64,000 nucleotides of DNA, taken from Mesorhizobium sp. M1C.F.Ca.ET.210.01.1.1 (GTDB lineage: Bacteria; Pseudomonadota; Alphaproteobacteria; Rhizobiales; Rhizobiaceae). The stretch lies in NCBI RefSeq assembly GCF_004791585.1, contig NZ_SRUU01000003.1, positions 248,690 to 312,689 on the forward strand. The letters are read 5' to 3'. The position numbers and the translations under genes were made by a program. How positions within the stretch are numbered: position 1 is the stretch's first letter; the number at the start of each line of letters is the position of its first letter. Shown here piece after piece: positions 40,359 through 49,325 of the stretch. The notes under the pieces are model-generated. The model saw nothing but the letters and a program-made list of their open reading frames with translations. It was not told the origin of the DNA and did no database searches.

Positions 40359-41285
40359 ATGGATCGCGACCTGCTCACACACCTGCCTGTTGTCGTTGCC
40401 GTCGCACGTCGCGGCGGCTTCGCGCTTGCCGCGGCCGAGCTCGGCATGAGCCCGTCGGCCGTCAGCCATGCGGTGCGGCAGGTGGAAGAGCGTATCGGCC
40501 AGCCGTTGTTCGCGCGCACGACGCGCAGCGTTTCGCTGACCGAGGCGGGCAAGGCATTGGTCGAGACGACAGGCCCTGCCCTTCAGGACATCGCCGAACG
40601 CTTGGACCGCATCCGCGGCATCAAGGGCCGGCCCTCGGGCCTGCTCCGGATCAATGCCTCCAACATCGCGATTCCCTTGGCGGTGACGCCCGTGGTCGCG
40701 GCCATGGCCGAGCGCTATCCGGATGTGACGGTCGAGGTTTTCGCCGAGCAGGGCCTTGTCGACATCGTCGGCGAGGGATTCGACGCCGGCATCAGGCTGG
40801 GCGAGATGATCGCGCAGGACATGGTCGCGGTGCGGCTGACGCCGCCCTTCAAGGCCGTGGTCGTCGCTTCGCCCGCCTATATCGGAAAGCACGGCCGCCC
40901 GCGCGACGTGGCCGACCTCGCCAAGCACAATTGCGTCGGCTACCGGCTCGTCCGCTCCGGCGGGCTCTATCGCTGGGATTTGAACGACAACGGCAAGGAT
41001 GTCGTGATCGAGACCCGCGGCACTGTCGTCGTCACCGATTCGCTTGGCGCCATCGATCTTGCGCTTGCAGGCGTCGGGCTGGCCTATGTGTTCGAGCCGC
41101 TGGTGCGCACCGATCTTGCTGCCGGGCGACTGGTCCAGATCCTACCGAAGACGGCGATCGAGGAGCCGGGCCTCTTCCTCTACTTACCGCGCCGGGCAGC
41201 GATGGCGCCAAAGCTGAGAGCCTTCATCGACACCGCAAATGAGATCGGCCGGGCATCCTTGCGGACACCCGGCCGAGTTGCCTGA
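40359..41285 (+). CDS. LysR family transcriptional regulator
   Basis: A 308-residue LysR regulator: N-terminal winged helix-turn-helix (FALAAAELGMSPSAVSHAVRQ, PLFARTTRSVSLTEAGKAL) and a C-terminal substrate-binding domain (about 90-295; GEGFDAGIRLGEMIAQDM), of the type often controlling a divergent oxidoreductase gene. It is divergent from the SnoaL-like and aldo/keto reductase genes, which are its likely targets. It faces tsf tail to tail with a 27-base gap. The inducer is unknown. No clear Shine-Dalgarno precedes the ATG. Confidence 0.93.
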   Translation: MDRDLLTHLPVVVAVARRGGFALAAAELGMSPSAVSHAVRQVEERIGQPLFARTTRSVSLTEAGKALVETTGPALQDIAERLDRIRGIKGRPSGLLRINASNIAIPLAVTPVVAAMAERYPDVTVEVFAEQGLVDIVGEGFDAGIRLGEMIAQDMVAVRLTPPFKAVVVASPAYIGKHGRPRDVADLAKHNCVGYRLVRSGGLYRWDLNDNGKDVVIETRGTVVVTDSLGAIDLALAGVGLAYVFEPLVRTDLAAGRLVQILPKTAIEEPGLFLYLPRRAAMAPKLRAFIDTANEIGRASLRTPGRVA

Positions 41286-41312
41286 GCTCTTTAGCCTTGC
41301 TCTATCTGCAGG

Positions 41313-42233
41313 CTATTTCTTGACCGCGGCCGCGACTTCCGCCGCGAAATCGGTCGTTTCCTTTTCGATGCCTTCGCCGAGCGCGAAGCGCAGGTAAGCG
41401 CTGACCTTGGCCGGAGCGCCGATCTCCTTCTCGGCATCCTTCAGCGCCTTCTCGACAGTGATGTCGGGATTGAGCACGAAGGCCTGCTTCAGAAGCACCA
41501 CCTCTTCGTAGAACTTGCGCAGGCGGCCCTCGACCATCTTCTCGATGATCGCTTCGGGCTTGCCGGACTGGCGCGCCTGGTCGGCGAAGATCGCCTTCTC
41601 GCGCTCGACCGCGGCCGGATCGAGTTCCTCCGTGGTCAGCGCCATCGGATTGGTGGCGGCGACATGCATGGCGACCTGACGGCCGAAGGCGTTGGCGGCA
41701 TGCTCATTGCCGGTGGTCTCGATCGCGACCAGCACGCCGAGCTTGCCGAGGCCATCGGCAACCGCGTTGTGGACGTAGGTTGCGACAGCCCCGTGCGGAA
41801 CGGTGAGCTTGGCCGAGCGGCGGAAGCCCATGTTCTCGCCGATGGTGCCGACCGCGTCCTTGATGGTGTCGGTGACCGACTTGTCGGAGCCCGGATACTT
41901 GGCCGCGGCCACAGCCTCGGTCGTGCCATAGGCGAGCGCCACCTTGGCAACATTGGCGACGATCTCCTGGAAGGCGGCGTTGCGCGCAACGAAGTCGGTC
42001 TCGGAATTGACCTCGACAATGGCAGCCTCGCGCACGCCGGAATCGACACCGATCAGGCCCTCTGCCGCGGTGCGGCCGGCCTTCTTGTCGGCCTTGGAGA
42101 TGCCCTTCTTGCGCAGCCAGTCGACGGCCTCTTCCATGTTGCCGTTGGTTTCATTCAACGCCGCCTTGCAGTCCATCATGCCCGCGCCGGTCAAGTCGCG
42201 GAGTTCTTTGACCTGTGCAGCCGAAATGCTCAT
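41313..42233 (-). CDS. tsf: Elongation factor Ts
   Basis: Nucleotide exchange factor for EF-Tu. The 306-residue product starts with the conserved UBA-like domain ([33 protein letters not shown]), then the core with [10 protein letters not shown] and [10 protein letters not shown], and a C-terminal dimerisation region. Downstream of rpsB by 119 bases, which contain a hairpin (42328-42347) likely to tune tsf relative to rpsB. Confidence 0.97.
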   Translation of the reverse strand: MSISAAQVKELRDLTGAGMMDCKAALNETNGNMEEAVDWLRKKGISKADKKAGRTAAEGLIGVDSGVREAAIVEVNSETDFVARNAAFQEIVANVAKVALAYGTTEAVAAAKYPGSDKSVTDTIKDAVGTIGENMGFRRSAKLTVPHGAVATYVHNAVADGLGKLGVLVAIETTGNEHAANAFGRQVAMHVAATNPMALTTEELDPAAVEREKAIFADQARQSGKPEAIIEKMVEGRLRKFYEEVVLLKQAFVLNPDITVEKALKDAEKEIGAPAKVSAYLRFALGEGIEKETTDFAAEVAAAVKK

Positions 42234-42327
42234 TGTCGCCTCTTTGTTTCAAATGCGCCGACGCACCATCGGTACTCGATGATGCGCCCGGCAAAAGCGC
42301 TTTAGCGCGCCAACTTATTGGAAAGAT

Positions 42328-42347
42328 GAAGGCCGGAGCCGGCCTTC
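42328..42347 (-). promoter_or_regulatory. rpsB-tsf intercistronic hairpin
   Basis: Stem GAAGGCCGG (42328-42336) and CCGGCCTTC (42339-42347), just after the rpsB stop. On the minus strand it is followed by ATCTTTCC, so it could act as a weak terminator or attenuator. An attenuation-type structure between rpsB and tsf is known in E. coli; function here is inferred from position. Confidence 0.5.
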
Positions 42348-42352
42348 GCTTT

Positions 42353-43132
42353 TCAAGCTTCCGGAGCTTCGGTGGCCGGGGTATCGAGCGCCGGCTCGAC
42401 CGGAGCCTCGGCAGACGCGCCGATATCCATGCCAAGCGCGCCCTGCTGGCGGGCGATGCCGTCGATGGCAGCCTTGGCGATCAGGTCGCAATAGAGCTGG
42501 ATGGCGCGCGCCGCGTCGTCATTGCCGGGGATCGGGAAGTCGATCTTGTCCGGATCGCAGTTCGAATCGATGATGGCCACGACCGGGATGCCGAGGCGCT
42601 TGGCCTCGAGGATGGCGATCGCTTCCTTGTTGGTGTCGATGACGAACATCAGGTCCGGCGTCGAGCCCATGTCCTTGATGCCGCCCAGCGCCTTGTTGAG
42701 CTTCTCGCGCTCGCGGTCGAGGTTGAGGCGCTCCTTCTTGGTGAGGCCCTGGGCCTCGCCGGCCAGCGTCTCGTCGAGCTTGCGCAGGCGCTGGATCGAA
42801 TTCGAGATCGTCTTCCAGTTGGTCAGCATGCCGCCCAGCCAACGCGAGTTGACGTAGTACTGGGCCGAACGCTGCGCAGCATCGGCGACGATGTCCGAAG
42901 CCTGGCGCTTGGTGCCGACGAACAGCACGCGGCCGCCCTTGGCGACGGTGTCGGAAACCTGCTTCAGGGCCTGGTGCAGCAGCGGCACCGTCTGCGAGAG
43001 GTCGATGATATGGATGTTGTTGCGGGCGCCGTAGATGTAGGGCGCCATCTTCGGGTTCCAGCGGTGGGTCTGGTGGCCGAAGTGAACACCAGCTTCCAGA
43101 AGCTGGCGCATGCTGAAATCAGGCAGAGCCAT
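42353..43132 (-). CDS. rpsB: 30S ribosomal protein S2
   Basis: Small-subunit protein needed for S1 binding. The 259-residue protein contains [20 protein letters not shown], the [12 protein letters not shown] segment, [13 protein letters not shown], and [16 protein letters not shown], all diagnostic of S2. The last 25 residues are an acidic Ala/Pro/Glu tail common in alphaproteobacteria. The ATG at 43132 follows AAAGGAACT. A strong promoter lies about 128 bases upstream, giving a long leader. Confidence 0.98.
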   Translation of the reverse strand: MALPDFSMRQLLEAGVHFGHQTHRWNPKMAPYIYGARNNIHIIDLSQTVPLLHQALKQVSDTVAKGGRVLFVGTKRQASDIVADAAQRSAQYYVNSRWLGGMLTNWKTISNSIQRLRKLDETLAGEAQGLTKKERLNLDREREKLNKALGGIKDMGSTPDLMFVIDTNKEAIAILEAKRLGIPVVAIIDSNCDPDKIDFPIPGNDDAARAIQLYCDLIAKAAIDGIARQQGALGMDIGASAEAPVEPALDTPATEAPEA

Positions 43133-43259
43133 TCTTTAGTTCCTTTCCGGTTGGCCTCCACGGACACAGGCATTTCGGACGGATGTCCTGATGCCACCGG
43201 AGGTTTCAGCCGGATTTCTCCCGGGCAGACACCAAAGTCCGTGTGTGGAATGAGCGCGC

Positions 43260-43288
43260 ATATAGAGGGGAAGTGCGACAAACGCAAG
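43260..43288 (-). promoter_or_regulatory. Promoter of rpsB-tsf
   Basis: Minus strand -35 CTTGCG (43283-43288), 17-base spacer, -10 CTATAT (43260-43265). This fits the alphaproteobacterial housekeeping consensus well. The implied transcription start near 43253 leaves a leader of about 120 nt before rpsB, long enough for autogenous control by S2, as known for rpsB in other bacteria; no specific S2 binding structure was identified by eye. Confidence 0.6.
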
Positions 43289-43307
43289 CGCTGCCGCGTC
43301 TTCCAAT

Positions 43308-43919
43308 TCAGCGTGCGGCGATCAGCGCACCTGTACCGATCATGGCGCCGCCGGCAAACCTGTTCATAAGGCGCATGCGCCTCGGTGTTCTGAACCAGAC
43401 CGAGGCCCGCCCGGCTAGCGCCGCATAGACGCCCATCGTGGCAATATTGACGCTGATGACGATTGCGACGACGAGCAGTCCGTCGGCGAAGGTCATGGTA
43501 TCGAGGTCAAGGATCAGCGGCATGATCGATGCGTGAAACAGGATTGCCTTGGGGTTGCCGAGTGCGATGGAGGCGCCGAGGAAAAACGACCTGGACAACT
43601 TCGCTTGAGTTGCCTGCGACTCGACTGCCTGGGTACCGGCCGACCGCCACATCTTGATACCGAGAAACACCAGATAGGCCGCGCCCGCATACTTCAAGGC
43701 GAGAAACACCCATTCGAAGGTCTGTGCCAACGCCACAAGACCGAGCAGCGCCAGAATCACCAGCACGGCGTCACCGGCGGCAATGCCGACACCGGCGATG
43801 AATGCCCTGATAAAGCCACGCGACACGCCGTTGGTGATGACGGCGAACATCGATGGGCCGGGTGTGGCGGCGGCAAGTGTGATCGCCGCGCAGTAGGCTA
43901 GAAATGCTGTGAACGTCAT
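43308..43919 (-). CDS. LysE/RhtB family amino-acid exporter
   Basis: Inner-membrane efflux protein of the LysE superfamily. The 203-residue product has about six hydrophobic helices and the RhtB-type N-terminus with AAATPGPSMFAVI, followed by GFIRAFIAGVGIAAGDAV and, later, FFLGASIALGNPKAILF. Start at the ATG 43917-43919, which overlaps the stop of the DUF4031 gene in an ATGA arrangement; GGGAAG lies upstream. The exported substrate (homoserine lactone, threonine or another metabolite) cannot be inferred from context. Confidence 0.9.
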   Translation of the reverse strand: MTFTAFLAYCAAITLAAATPGPSMFAVITNGVSRGFIRAFIAGVGIAAGDAVLVILALLGLVALAQTFEWVFLALKYAGAAYLVFLGIKMWRSAGTQAVESQATQAKLSRSFFLGASIALGNPKAILFHASIMPLILDLDTMTFADGLLVVAIVISVNIATMGVYAALAGRASVWFRTPRRMRLMNRFAGGAMIGTGALIAAR

Positions 43920-44194
43920 GGTCGTATCTTCCCGTTCGGAACCCGCACGCGGCGGAAGATCGCCACGATTTCCTCGCGGCTGCACTCGATGGCGCCCAGC
44001 CGCACTGCGCGGTCGCGCTCGAAGCCGGTTATGTCATAGTGCGGCGCCGATGTCTTGGGCGGCCCCTGGTAGGATGAGCGCTTGAGCGCGAGTTCCGCTG
44101 CGAAGCGATGCAACTCGTCGGTGTCGTCGGCCATCAGGTGGCACCAGCGGTGGCCGGCCCATTTCCAGATCGCCGCATCGACATAGACAGCCAT
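43916..44194 (-). CDS. DUF4031 domain-containing protein
   Basis: A 92-residue protein beginning MAVYVDAAIWKWAGHRWCHL and containing LHRFAAELALKRSSYQ and HYDITGFERDRAVRLGA, the conserved blocks of DUF4031. Function unknown; the family is small and cytoplasmic. It is translationally coupled to the LysE-type exporter by a 4-base overlap, so the two are expressed together. Confidence 0.82.
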   Translation of the reverse strand: MAVYVDAAIWKWAGHRWCHLMADDTDELHRFAAELALKRSSYQGPPKTSAPHYDITGFERDRAVRLGAIECSREEIVAIFRRVRVPNGKIRP

Positions 44195-44256
44195 CGAGCT
44201 TGCCGCACTCCTACCGACATGGGCGGCCCGCCCACTTCACCCGGGCCGACCTGAAG

Positions 44257-45552
44257 TCAGTGATGATAGAAGGGATTCGGATAGGAAATGAAGCCGCCGC
44301 CGGCCTGGAGCTCGGCGACGATCCCGGTCACCGCTTGCTGCATGCGCGAGCGCAGCATGACGAGCGCCTCGTCGATCGAGCCGCCATAGGCATGCAATCC
44401 CAACGGCTCGGGCACGCGGATATGGGCGCAGCGCGGCCCCGCGGGTTGCGGAATGAAGCGGTTGATGGTGTCGCGCAACGTGCCCTTGCAATAATCGTTG
44501 CGGATGCGCTTCAGATGCTCGGCGATCTCTTCCTGGGTGATCGTTTGATTGGCGAAGGCCCATGGGCCGACGCGCTGGATGCGCTGGATTGTTTCCGTCA
44601 GTTTTCGCACGCGTTTCTGCTCATCGGCATCGGCCTTGCCCTCACGCAGCCATCGGCGTGAGTGCCGCAGCAGTTCGGCCATGTCCAGGCCCGGCTCGGC
44701 AGCAATAGCGGCGGCTACCTGCCGTCCAAGTTCAGCCAGCGCGCTTTGCTGGCGGACGGCATAGGGAGCGCCCTCCTCCGCCGTCAGGCCACAGGCCCGT
44801 TCGTCGCGGGACAGCAGGGTTGAATAGATGCGGTAGACGCGTTCCGACGGCGAGCCGCCTGCGGCGCCCTCGATTTTCAGGCTTTTCTCGACATAGGCGC
44901 ATTCCCGGGCGAGCGCCTGCTCGACATTGCCGGTGAAAGCAAGTTTCCAGACGACCGGAGCAACCCAGGCGTTGAACTCCTTGTTCATTTCGCGGCCGCG
45001 CTGCAGCGCCTCCAACCCCATCCCCACCGCGCCGGGAAGCAATGGCCCGACGAAATTGCCGTGCCAGCCGACGCCGCCTTCCGGATGAAGCAGCACGCCA
45101 TGGCCCTTGAGCGCCCAGTCGACCGAGTGCGCCTTGGCCGCCTCGTTGTTGCCGGGGATCTGCGCGATCAGATTGTTGGCCAGCCAGAACTTCTGCATCG
45201 GCCGGCCAAGCCCGTTTACCACGCCATGCGTCGCCCAGGACGCCGCCAGCGGGCTGACGCGCGAGACGACCTCCTTGTCGATCATCCAGTCGGTGAAGAA
45301 TTCCGGATGGTTGGGCGTGATGAATGTCGCCTGCCCCGCGCCGCAGCAGGCCTGCAGCTTTTGCTGGTCGGCCGCGGGAAAGTCGATGTGGCGGACATTG
45401 GCGACGCCGCGCAAGCCGGCGAGCCGATTGAACGGCAAGAAGTCGCGAAAGCCTGGAACACCACGCAACATGACGATCCGGTTGACGATCGTCATGACAT
45501 TGATCAGCGCCGGATTGGGTCGCGGCGCCACGAACACGTCGATCCTGCCCAA
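44257..45552 (-). CDS. PlsC-like acyltransferase family protein
   Basis: A 431-residue protein I assign only by motif. FITPNHPEFFTDW (about 78-89) resembles acyltransferase block I, but has His82-X5-Asp88 where PlsC enzymes have H-X4-D. GVLLHPEGGVGWHG (about 152-165) resembles block III (FPEG). The region after about 230 is helical and charged. No transmembrane helix is obvious, so it could be a soluble or peripheral glycerolipid acyltransferase-like protein. Single gene, minus strand, between DUF4031 and eipB. Role in phospholipid or storage-lipid synthesis is inference. Confidence 0.55.
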   Translation of the reverse strand: MGRIDVFVAPRPNPALINVMTIVNRIVMLRGVPGFRDFLPFNRLAGLRGVANVRHIDFPAADQQKLQACCGAGQATFITPNHPEFFTDWMIDKEVVSRVSPLAASWATHGVVNGLGRPMQKFWLANNLIAQIPGNNEAAKAHSVDWALKGHGVLLHPEGGVGWHGNFVGPLLPGAVGMGLEALQRGREMNKEFNAWVAPVVWKLAFTGNVEQALARECAYVEKSLKIEGAAGGSPSERVYRIYSTLLSRDERACGLTAEEGAPYAVRQQSALAELGRQVAAAIAAEPGLDMAELLRHSRRWLREGKADADEQKRVRKLTETIQRIQRVGPWAFANQTITQEEIAEHLKRIRNDYCKGTLRDTINRFIPQPAGPRCAHIRVPEPLGLHAYGGSIDEALVMLRSRMQQAVTGIVAELQAGGGFISYPNPFYHH

Positions 45553-45649
45553 GCTATCTCCCCCGAAATGCCGTCAGGAGAAATTGGGATCGGATTGCGG
45601 CGCCTTCAAGTCGGGCCGAGTGCGAGCCCGCTTGGTGGTTAATCCGCTG

Positions 45650-46480
45650 CTACTTCGACGCTGGACAGGGCTTGGTCTGATCGAACAACGACAGGTTGAC
45701 CAGCTTGCCGGTCATCGAGAAGTCGCCATAGTCCATGACGAGATCGCGCGTGATGCCGTTTTCGTGCAGCTTGAAGCTGATCCGGTATTCCGGCACTTCC
45801 TCGCCGCTTTTGTCGGTTTCGTCGAAATAGGCGATGTCGACCGGCCAGTATTTTTCCGTCGCGAGCTTGGCGAGCGCCGGTGCCTCCGGATCCGACTTGT
45901 CGGCATCGGTCTTCTTGCCGACGACGACGGTGGTCGTCATCACCTTGTTGGCGTCTTCGGAGCCGTCGAACAGATTGGTCTGATAGAAGTTCTCGCCGCT
46001 CTCGGCCTTGCCGATCAGTTCAACCAGGTGCTGGGTCGGGAACTGCGTGGCGGCGAGTTCGAGTGTGTTCTTCTCGGGCTTGTCGATGTCGACCTTGAGG
46101 CCTTTCGGCTCCCTGGTCGCCATGCCCTTGACCTCCTTGTCGAGGTTCTGGTCGACGAAGGACTTCGTCACGAAGGAGAAGGTCTTGCCTTCGGCGTCCT
46201 CGAATGTCGTGGTCTGCTGGTCGGTCAGCCTGGTGTTGTCGCTGGTGACGATCTGGGTAACGAAGCGGAACTTCACCGTGTAGCCCTCGCAGGGAGAGCC
46301 GTTGAACTCATACACCATGCGGCCGGAAATGCCGGTGATGCCCGAGCGGTCGGACGCCTTGTTGAGGGTGAGGTCGTAGACGGCACGGTGCGCCTGCAGC
46401 GCGGGTACGGCAAACGCCGGAGCCATCGGGACGGCCGTCGACAGGAGAGCGGCGGAAAGGAAAAGGCGCGTTACGCGCAT
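45650..46480 (-). CDS. eipB: Envelope integrity protein B (DUF1849)
   Basis: A 276-residue periplasmic protein of the DUF1849 family, whose Brucella member EipB is a beta-spiral protein needed for envelope integrity. It has a signal peptide (about 1-24, cleavage near AFA), begins the mature fold with LQAHRAVYDLTLNKA, and carries two cysteines, Cys64 (GSPCEGYT) and Cys272 (TKPCPASK), positioned like the disulfide pair of EipB. Divergent from the RidA-like gene. Confidence 0.88.
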   Translation of the reverse strand: MRVTRLFLSAALLSTAVPMAPAFAVPALQAHRAVYDLTLNKASDRSGITGISGRMVYEFNGSPCEGYTVKFRFVTQIVTSDNTRLTDQQTTTFEDAEGKTFSFVTKSFVDQNLDKEVKGMATREPKGLKVDIDKPEKNTLELAATQFPTQHLVELIGKAESGENFYQTNLFDGSEDANKVMTTTVVVGKKTDADKSDPEAPALAKLATEKYWPVDIAYFDETDKSGEEVPEYRISFKLHENGITRDLVMDYGDFSMTGKLVNLSLFDQTKPCPASK

Positions 46481-46618
46481 GTAGTGCTCCGATCGTCGCG
46501 GCCGATGGCAGGCCGCAGGGAAAGATGGTCCAGCTTAAAAAAAGTCGTGGCGGAAGCGAGGCAAAAATAGCAATTTCGGCCCGGCCAACGCGGCGCCTTC
46601 CAGCAATAGGGAAAACCA

Positions 46619-47080
46619 ATGAGCGAAACAATCGAAAAGCGGCTAAGCGATCTTGGCGTCACCATTCCGGCCGCCGCCGCGCCAGCGGCCAATTACGTGC
46701 CCTACTGCCGGACCGGCAACCTGCTGTTCACGGCCGGGCAGTTGCCACTCAACGACGGCAAGCTGGTGGCAGGCCTGCTTGGCCGCGACATCGACACCGC
46801 CGCCGGCAAGGAAGGCGCAAAGTTCTGCGCCATCAACGTCCTGGCGCAAGCCAAGGCAGCGCTCGGCGACCTCGAGAAGATCCGTCGCCTGGTGAAGATC
46901 ACCGTCTTCGTCGCCTCGGCGGCCGACTTCGTCGAGCAGCATCTCGTCGCCAACGGCGCTTCCGACTTCCTGGTCGCCGCCCTCGGTGAGCGCGGCAAGC
47001 ATGCCCGCTCGGCCGTCGGAACCGCCTCGCTGCCGCTCAACGCCGCGGTGGAAATCGAAGCGATCTTCGAAGTCGAGTGA
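46619..47080 (+). CDS. RidA family (YjgF/YER057c/UK114) protein
   Basis: A 153-residue trimeric-fold protein: NYVPYCRTGNLLFTAGQLPL at the start of the fold and LVKITVFVASAADF in the middle. In RidA proper an arginine near the end (ARLP) binds the substrate carboxylate; here the aligned sequence is TASLPLNAAVEIEAI, with serine at about residue 137, so 2-aminoacrylate deaminase activity is doubtful. It fits the longer Rid subgroup found beside a glycerophosphodiesterase gene in rhizobia. The ATG has AGGGAAA upstream; the next gene follows after 12 bases. Confidence 0.88.
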   Translation: MSETIEKRLSDLGVTIPAAAAPAANYVPYCRTGNLLFTAGQLPLNDGKLVAGLLGRDIDTAAGKEGAKFCAINVLAQAKAALGDLEKIRRLVKITVFVASAADFVEQHLVANGASDFLVAALGERGKHARSAVGTASLPLNAAVEIEAIFEVE

Positions 47081-47092
47081 GAAGAGCCTGCC

Positions 47093-47821
47093 ATGACCGA
47101 CCTTTCCTGGCTGATCGCCCGCCCGGTCGCGCATCGCGGCTTTCATGACATGAACAAGCAGCGCTGGGAGAACACGCTCTCGGCTTTTGCCGCGGCGGCC
47201 GAGCGCGGCTATGCCATCGAATGCGACGTGCATATCTCGTCCGATGGCGTTCCTGTCATCATCCACGACGGCGACCTGAAACGCCTGGCCGGCGAGGACG
47301 GATTCGTCTGGCAGCGCACCGCGGCCGAGCTCACGGCGCTCAAGGTGGGCGGCACGAAAGATCATGTGCCGACGCTGCAGGAGGCGCTCGATCTGATCGA
47401 CGGCCGGGTGCCGCTGGTGGTCGAGCTGAAAGGCGTTGCCGGCCACGACCAGGGGCTGGTGGCGAGCGTCGGCAGGCTGCTCAAGCGCTACAAGGGCAAG
47501 GTAGCGATCATGTCGTTCGATCACTGGCTGATCCGCGACTTCGCCAAGGATGCGCCGGGCATCCCTGGCGGGCTGACCGCCTACGGCAAGGACAACCGGC
47601 TGATCGAGGCGCATTTCGCCATGCTGGCGCACGACCTCGCCTTCACCTCCTACGCCGCCGGCGACCTGCCCAACCCGTTCGTCAGCTTCGTGCGCGAAAG
47701 GCTCAGGATGCCGGTCATCACCTGGACCGTGCATGACCAGCCGGCGGTCGACCTCACCTTCAAATATGCCGACCAGATGACCTTCGAGGGCTTCGAGCCC
47801 GATCTGGTCAAGGTCGCCTAG
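47093..47821 (+). CDS. Glycerophosphodiester phosphodiesterase
   Basis: Hydrolyses glycerophosphodiesters to glycerol 3-phosphate and an alcohol. The 242-residue TIM-barrel protein has the GDPD catalytic region: AHRGFHDMNKQRWENTLSAF with the catalytic His and metal ligands, IECDVHISSDGVPVIIHDG, and VELKG. No signal peptide, so cytoplasmic. Co-directional with the RidA-like gene. Rhizobial palindromic repeats follow the stop. Confidence 0.93.
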   Translation: MTDLSWLIARPVAHRGFHDMNKQRWENTLSAFAAAAERGYAIECDVHISSDGVPVIIHDGDLKRLAGEDGFVWQRTAAELTALKVGGTKDHVPTLQEALDLIDGRVPLVVELKGVAGHDQGLVASVGRLLKRYKGKVAIMSFDHWLIRDFAKDAPGIPGGLTAYGKDNRLIEAHFAMLAHDLAFTSYAAGDLPNPFVSFVRERLRMPVITWTVHDQPAVDLTFKYADQMTFEGFEPDLVKVA

Positions 47822-47829
47822 AGCCGGAT

Positions 47830-47935
47830 GATTTCAGGTCGAAACGACCTGAAATCTGATCCGCCTCTAAATCAATCCAAAGAGAGAGCATGATGTCGTC
47901 CGAAAACCGCTTCACACTTTTCGGCGTCATGCTCT
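47830..47935. repeat. Pair of rhizobial palindromic intergenic repeats
   Basis: Two adjacent dyads. The first is a perfect 12-bp stem, GATTTCAGGTCG (47830-47841) and CGACCTGAAATC (47845-47856), with loop AAA. The second, 47885-47935, has outer arms AGAGCATGA / TCATGCTCT and inner arms CCGAAAA (47900-47906) / TTTTCGG (47918-47924). The second resembles the dispersed GCATGAT...CCGAAAA repeat I know from Mesorhizobium and Bradyrhizobium chromosomes. Located after the glycerophosphodiesterase gene. Confidence 0.75.
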
Positions 47936-47992
47936 GAGGCGGGTGCCTGAAACGTGACTTGTAGCGGCCCTGATGACGCTTAAATAAGCCCC

Positions 47993-49207
47993 ATGGATCA
48001 GGGTGACGACGACGATGGACGGACAGCGAATGCGGACTATGCGATCCGCATCGCGGCGGGCATCGGCGCGTTCACCTGCGATGAATGGAACGGCTTCGCC
48101 GGGACCACGCGCGGCGGCGGTGAAAACAGCTACAACCCGCTCGTTTCATACGCCTTTCTGAGCGCGCTGGAGGATTCCGGCTGCTCCGTGCGGCGCACCG
48201 GCTGGCAAGGCCACCACCTCAGGCTAGAGAATGCGCAAGGCAAGCTGCTGGGCGCCGCGCCCTGCTATCTCAAGTCGCACAGCCAGGGCGAATATGTCTT
48301 CGATCATGGCTGGTCCGACGCCTTCGAGCGCGCCGGCGGGCGCTATTATCCAAAGCTGCAATGCTCTGTACCGTTCACGCCGGTCACCGGCCCTCGCCTG
48401 CTGGTAAGCAAGGGCGAGGACGAAGGCGCAGTGAAAGCCGGACTTGCCACCGGCCTCAAACTTGTGACCGATAAGCTTGGCGTGTCTTCCGCGCATGTCA
48501 CCTTTGCGACGGAGACCGATACGGCGACCTTGGAGGCGGCCGGCTTCCTGCACCGCACCGACCAGCAGTTCCATTTCTTCAACGAAGGCTTCTCGAACTA
48601 TGACGACTTCCTCGCCACGCTTGCCTCACGCAAGCGCAAGGCGATGAAGAAGGAACGGCGCGATGCGTTGGCGGACGGCATCAGCATCGACTGGCTGACC
48701 GGCAAGGACATCACCGAAAGGGCCTGGGACGATTTCTTCGCCTTCTACATGGACACCGGCGGCCGGAAATGGGGCCGACCCTATCTCAACCGCCAGTTCT
48801 TCTCGCTGATCGGCGAGCGCATGGCCGACGATATTTTGCTGGTGATGGCTAAGCGGAACGGCCGCTACATCGCCGGCGCCATCAACTTCATCGGCTCGGA
48901 TGCGCTCTACGGCCGAAACTGGGGCTGCATCGAGGATCATCCCTTCCTGCATTTCGAAGTCTGCTACCACCAGGCGATCGACTTCGCCATCGAGCACAGG
49001 CTGAAGGTGGTGGAGGCAGGCGCGCAAGGCGAGCACAAGCTGGCGCGCGGCTACCAGCCGGTTACCATGCATTCGGCGCACTACATCGCCCACCCCGGCC
49101 TGCGCAACGCAGTCGGCGACTATCTGCGCCGCGAGCGGCGCGAGGTGGAGCGGATGGGCGAATATCTTGAAGAGCACACGCCTTTCCGCAAGGATCTCAA
49201 GGACTAG
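47993..49207 (+). CDS. FemAB-like GNAT protein (DUF482)
   Basis: A 404-residue cytoplasmic protein of the DUF482 / peptidogalycan-type family, built as a GNAT-like fold related to FemAB aminoacyltransferases. Landmarks: GENSYNPLVSYAFLSALE near the N-terminus, KSHSQGEYVFDHGWSDA, LASRKRKAMKKERRDA, FYMDTGGRKWGRPYLN, and HFEVCYHQAIDFAI with GAQGEHKLARGY. Reaction and acceptor are unknown. The start at 47993 has no clear Shine-Dalgarno. Followed by the HIT gene on the same strand. Confidence 0.85.
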   Translation: MDQGDDDDGRTANADYAIRIAAGIGAFTCDEWNGFAGTTRGGGENSYNPLVSYAFLSALEDSGCSVRRTGWQGHHLRLENAQGKLLGAAPCYLKSHSQGEYVFDHGWSDAFERAGGRYYPKLQCSVPFTPVTGPRLLVSKGEDEGAVKAGLATGLKLVTDKLGVSSAHVTFATETDTATLEAAGFLHRTDQQFHFFNEGFSNYDDFLATLASRKRKAMKKERRDALADGISIDWLTGKDITERAWDDFFAFYMDTGGRKWGRPYLNRQFFSLIGERMADDILLVMAKRNGRYIAGAINFIGSDALYGRNWGCIEDHPFLHFEVCYHQAIDFAIEHRLKVVEAGAQGEHKLARGYQPVTMHSAHYIAHPGLRNAVGDYLRRERREVERMGEYLEEHTPFRKDLKD

Positions 49208-49325
49208 GGCCGAAATCGTCGCGCACAGGTTCCAGTCCCGCATGGTCGATCTCGCCTGACTTGCCTTGCCGCATCACGGCGGCCCCGCTACATGGGGCGG
49301 AACAGCAAGATCCGGAGCGCCCGCC

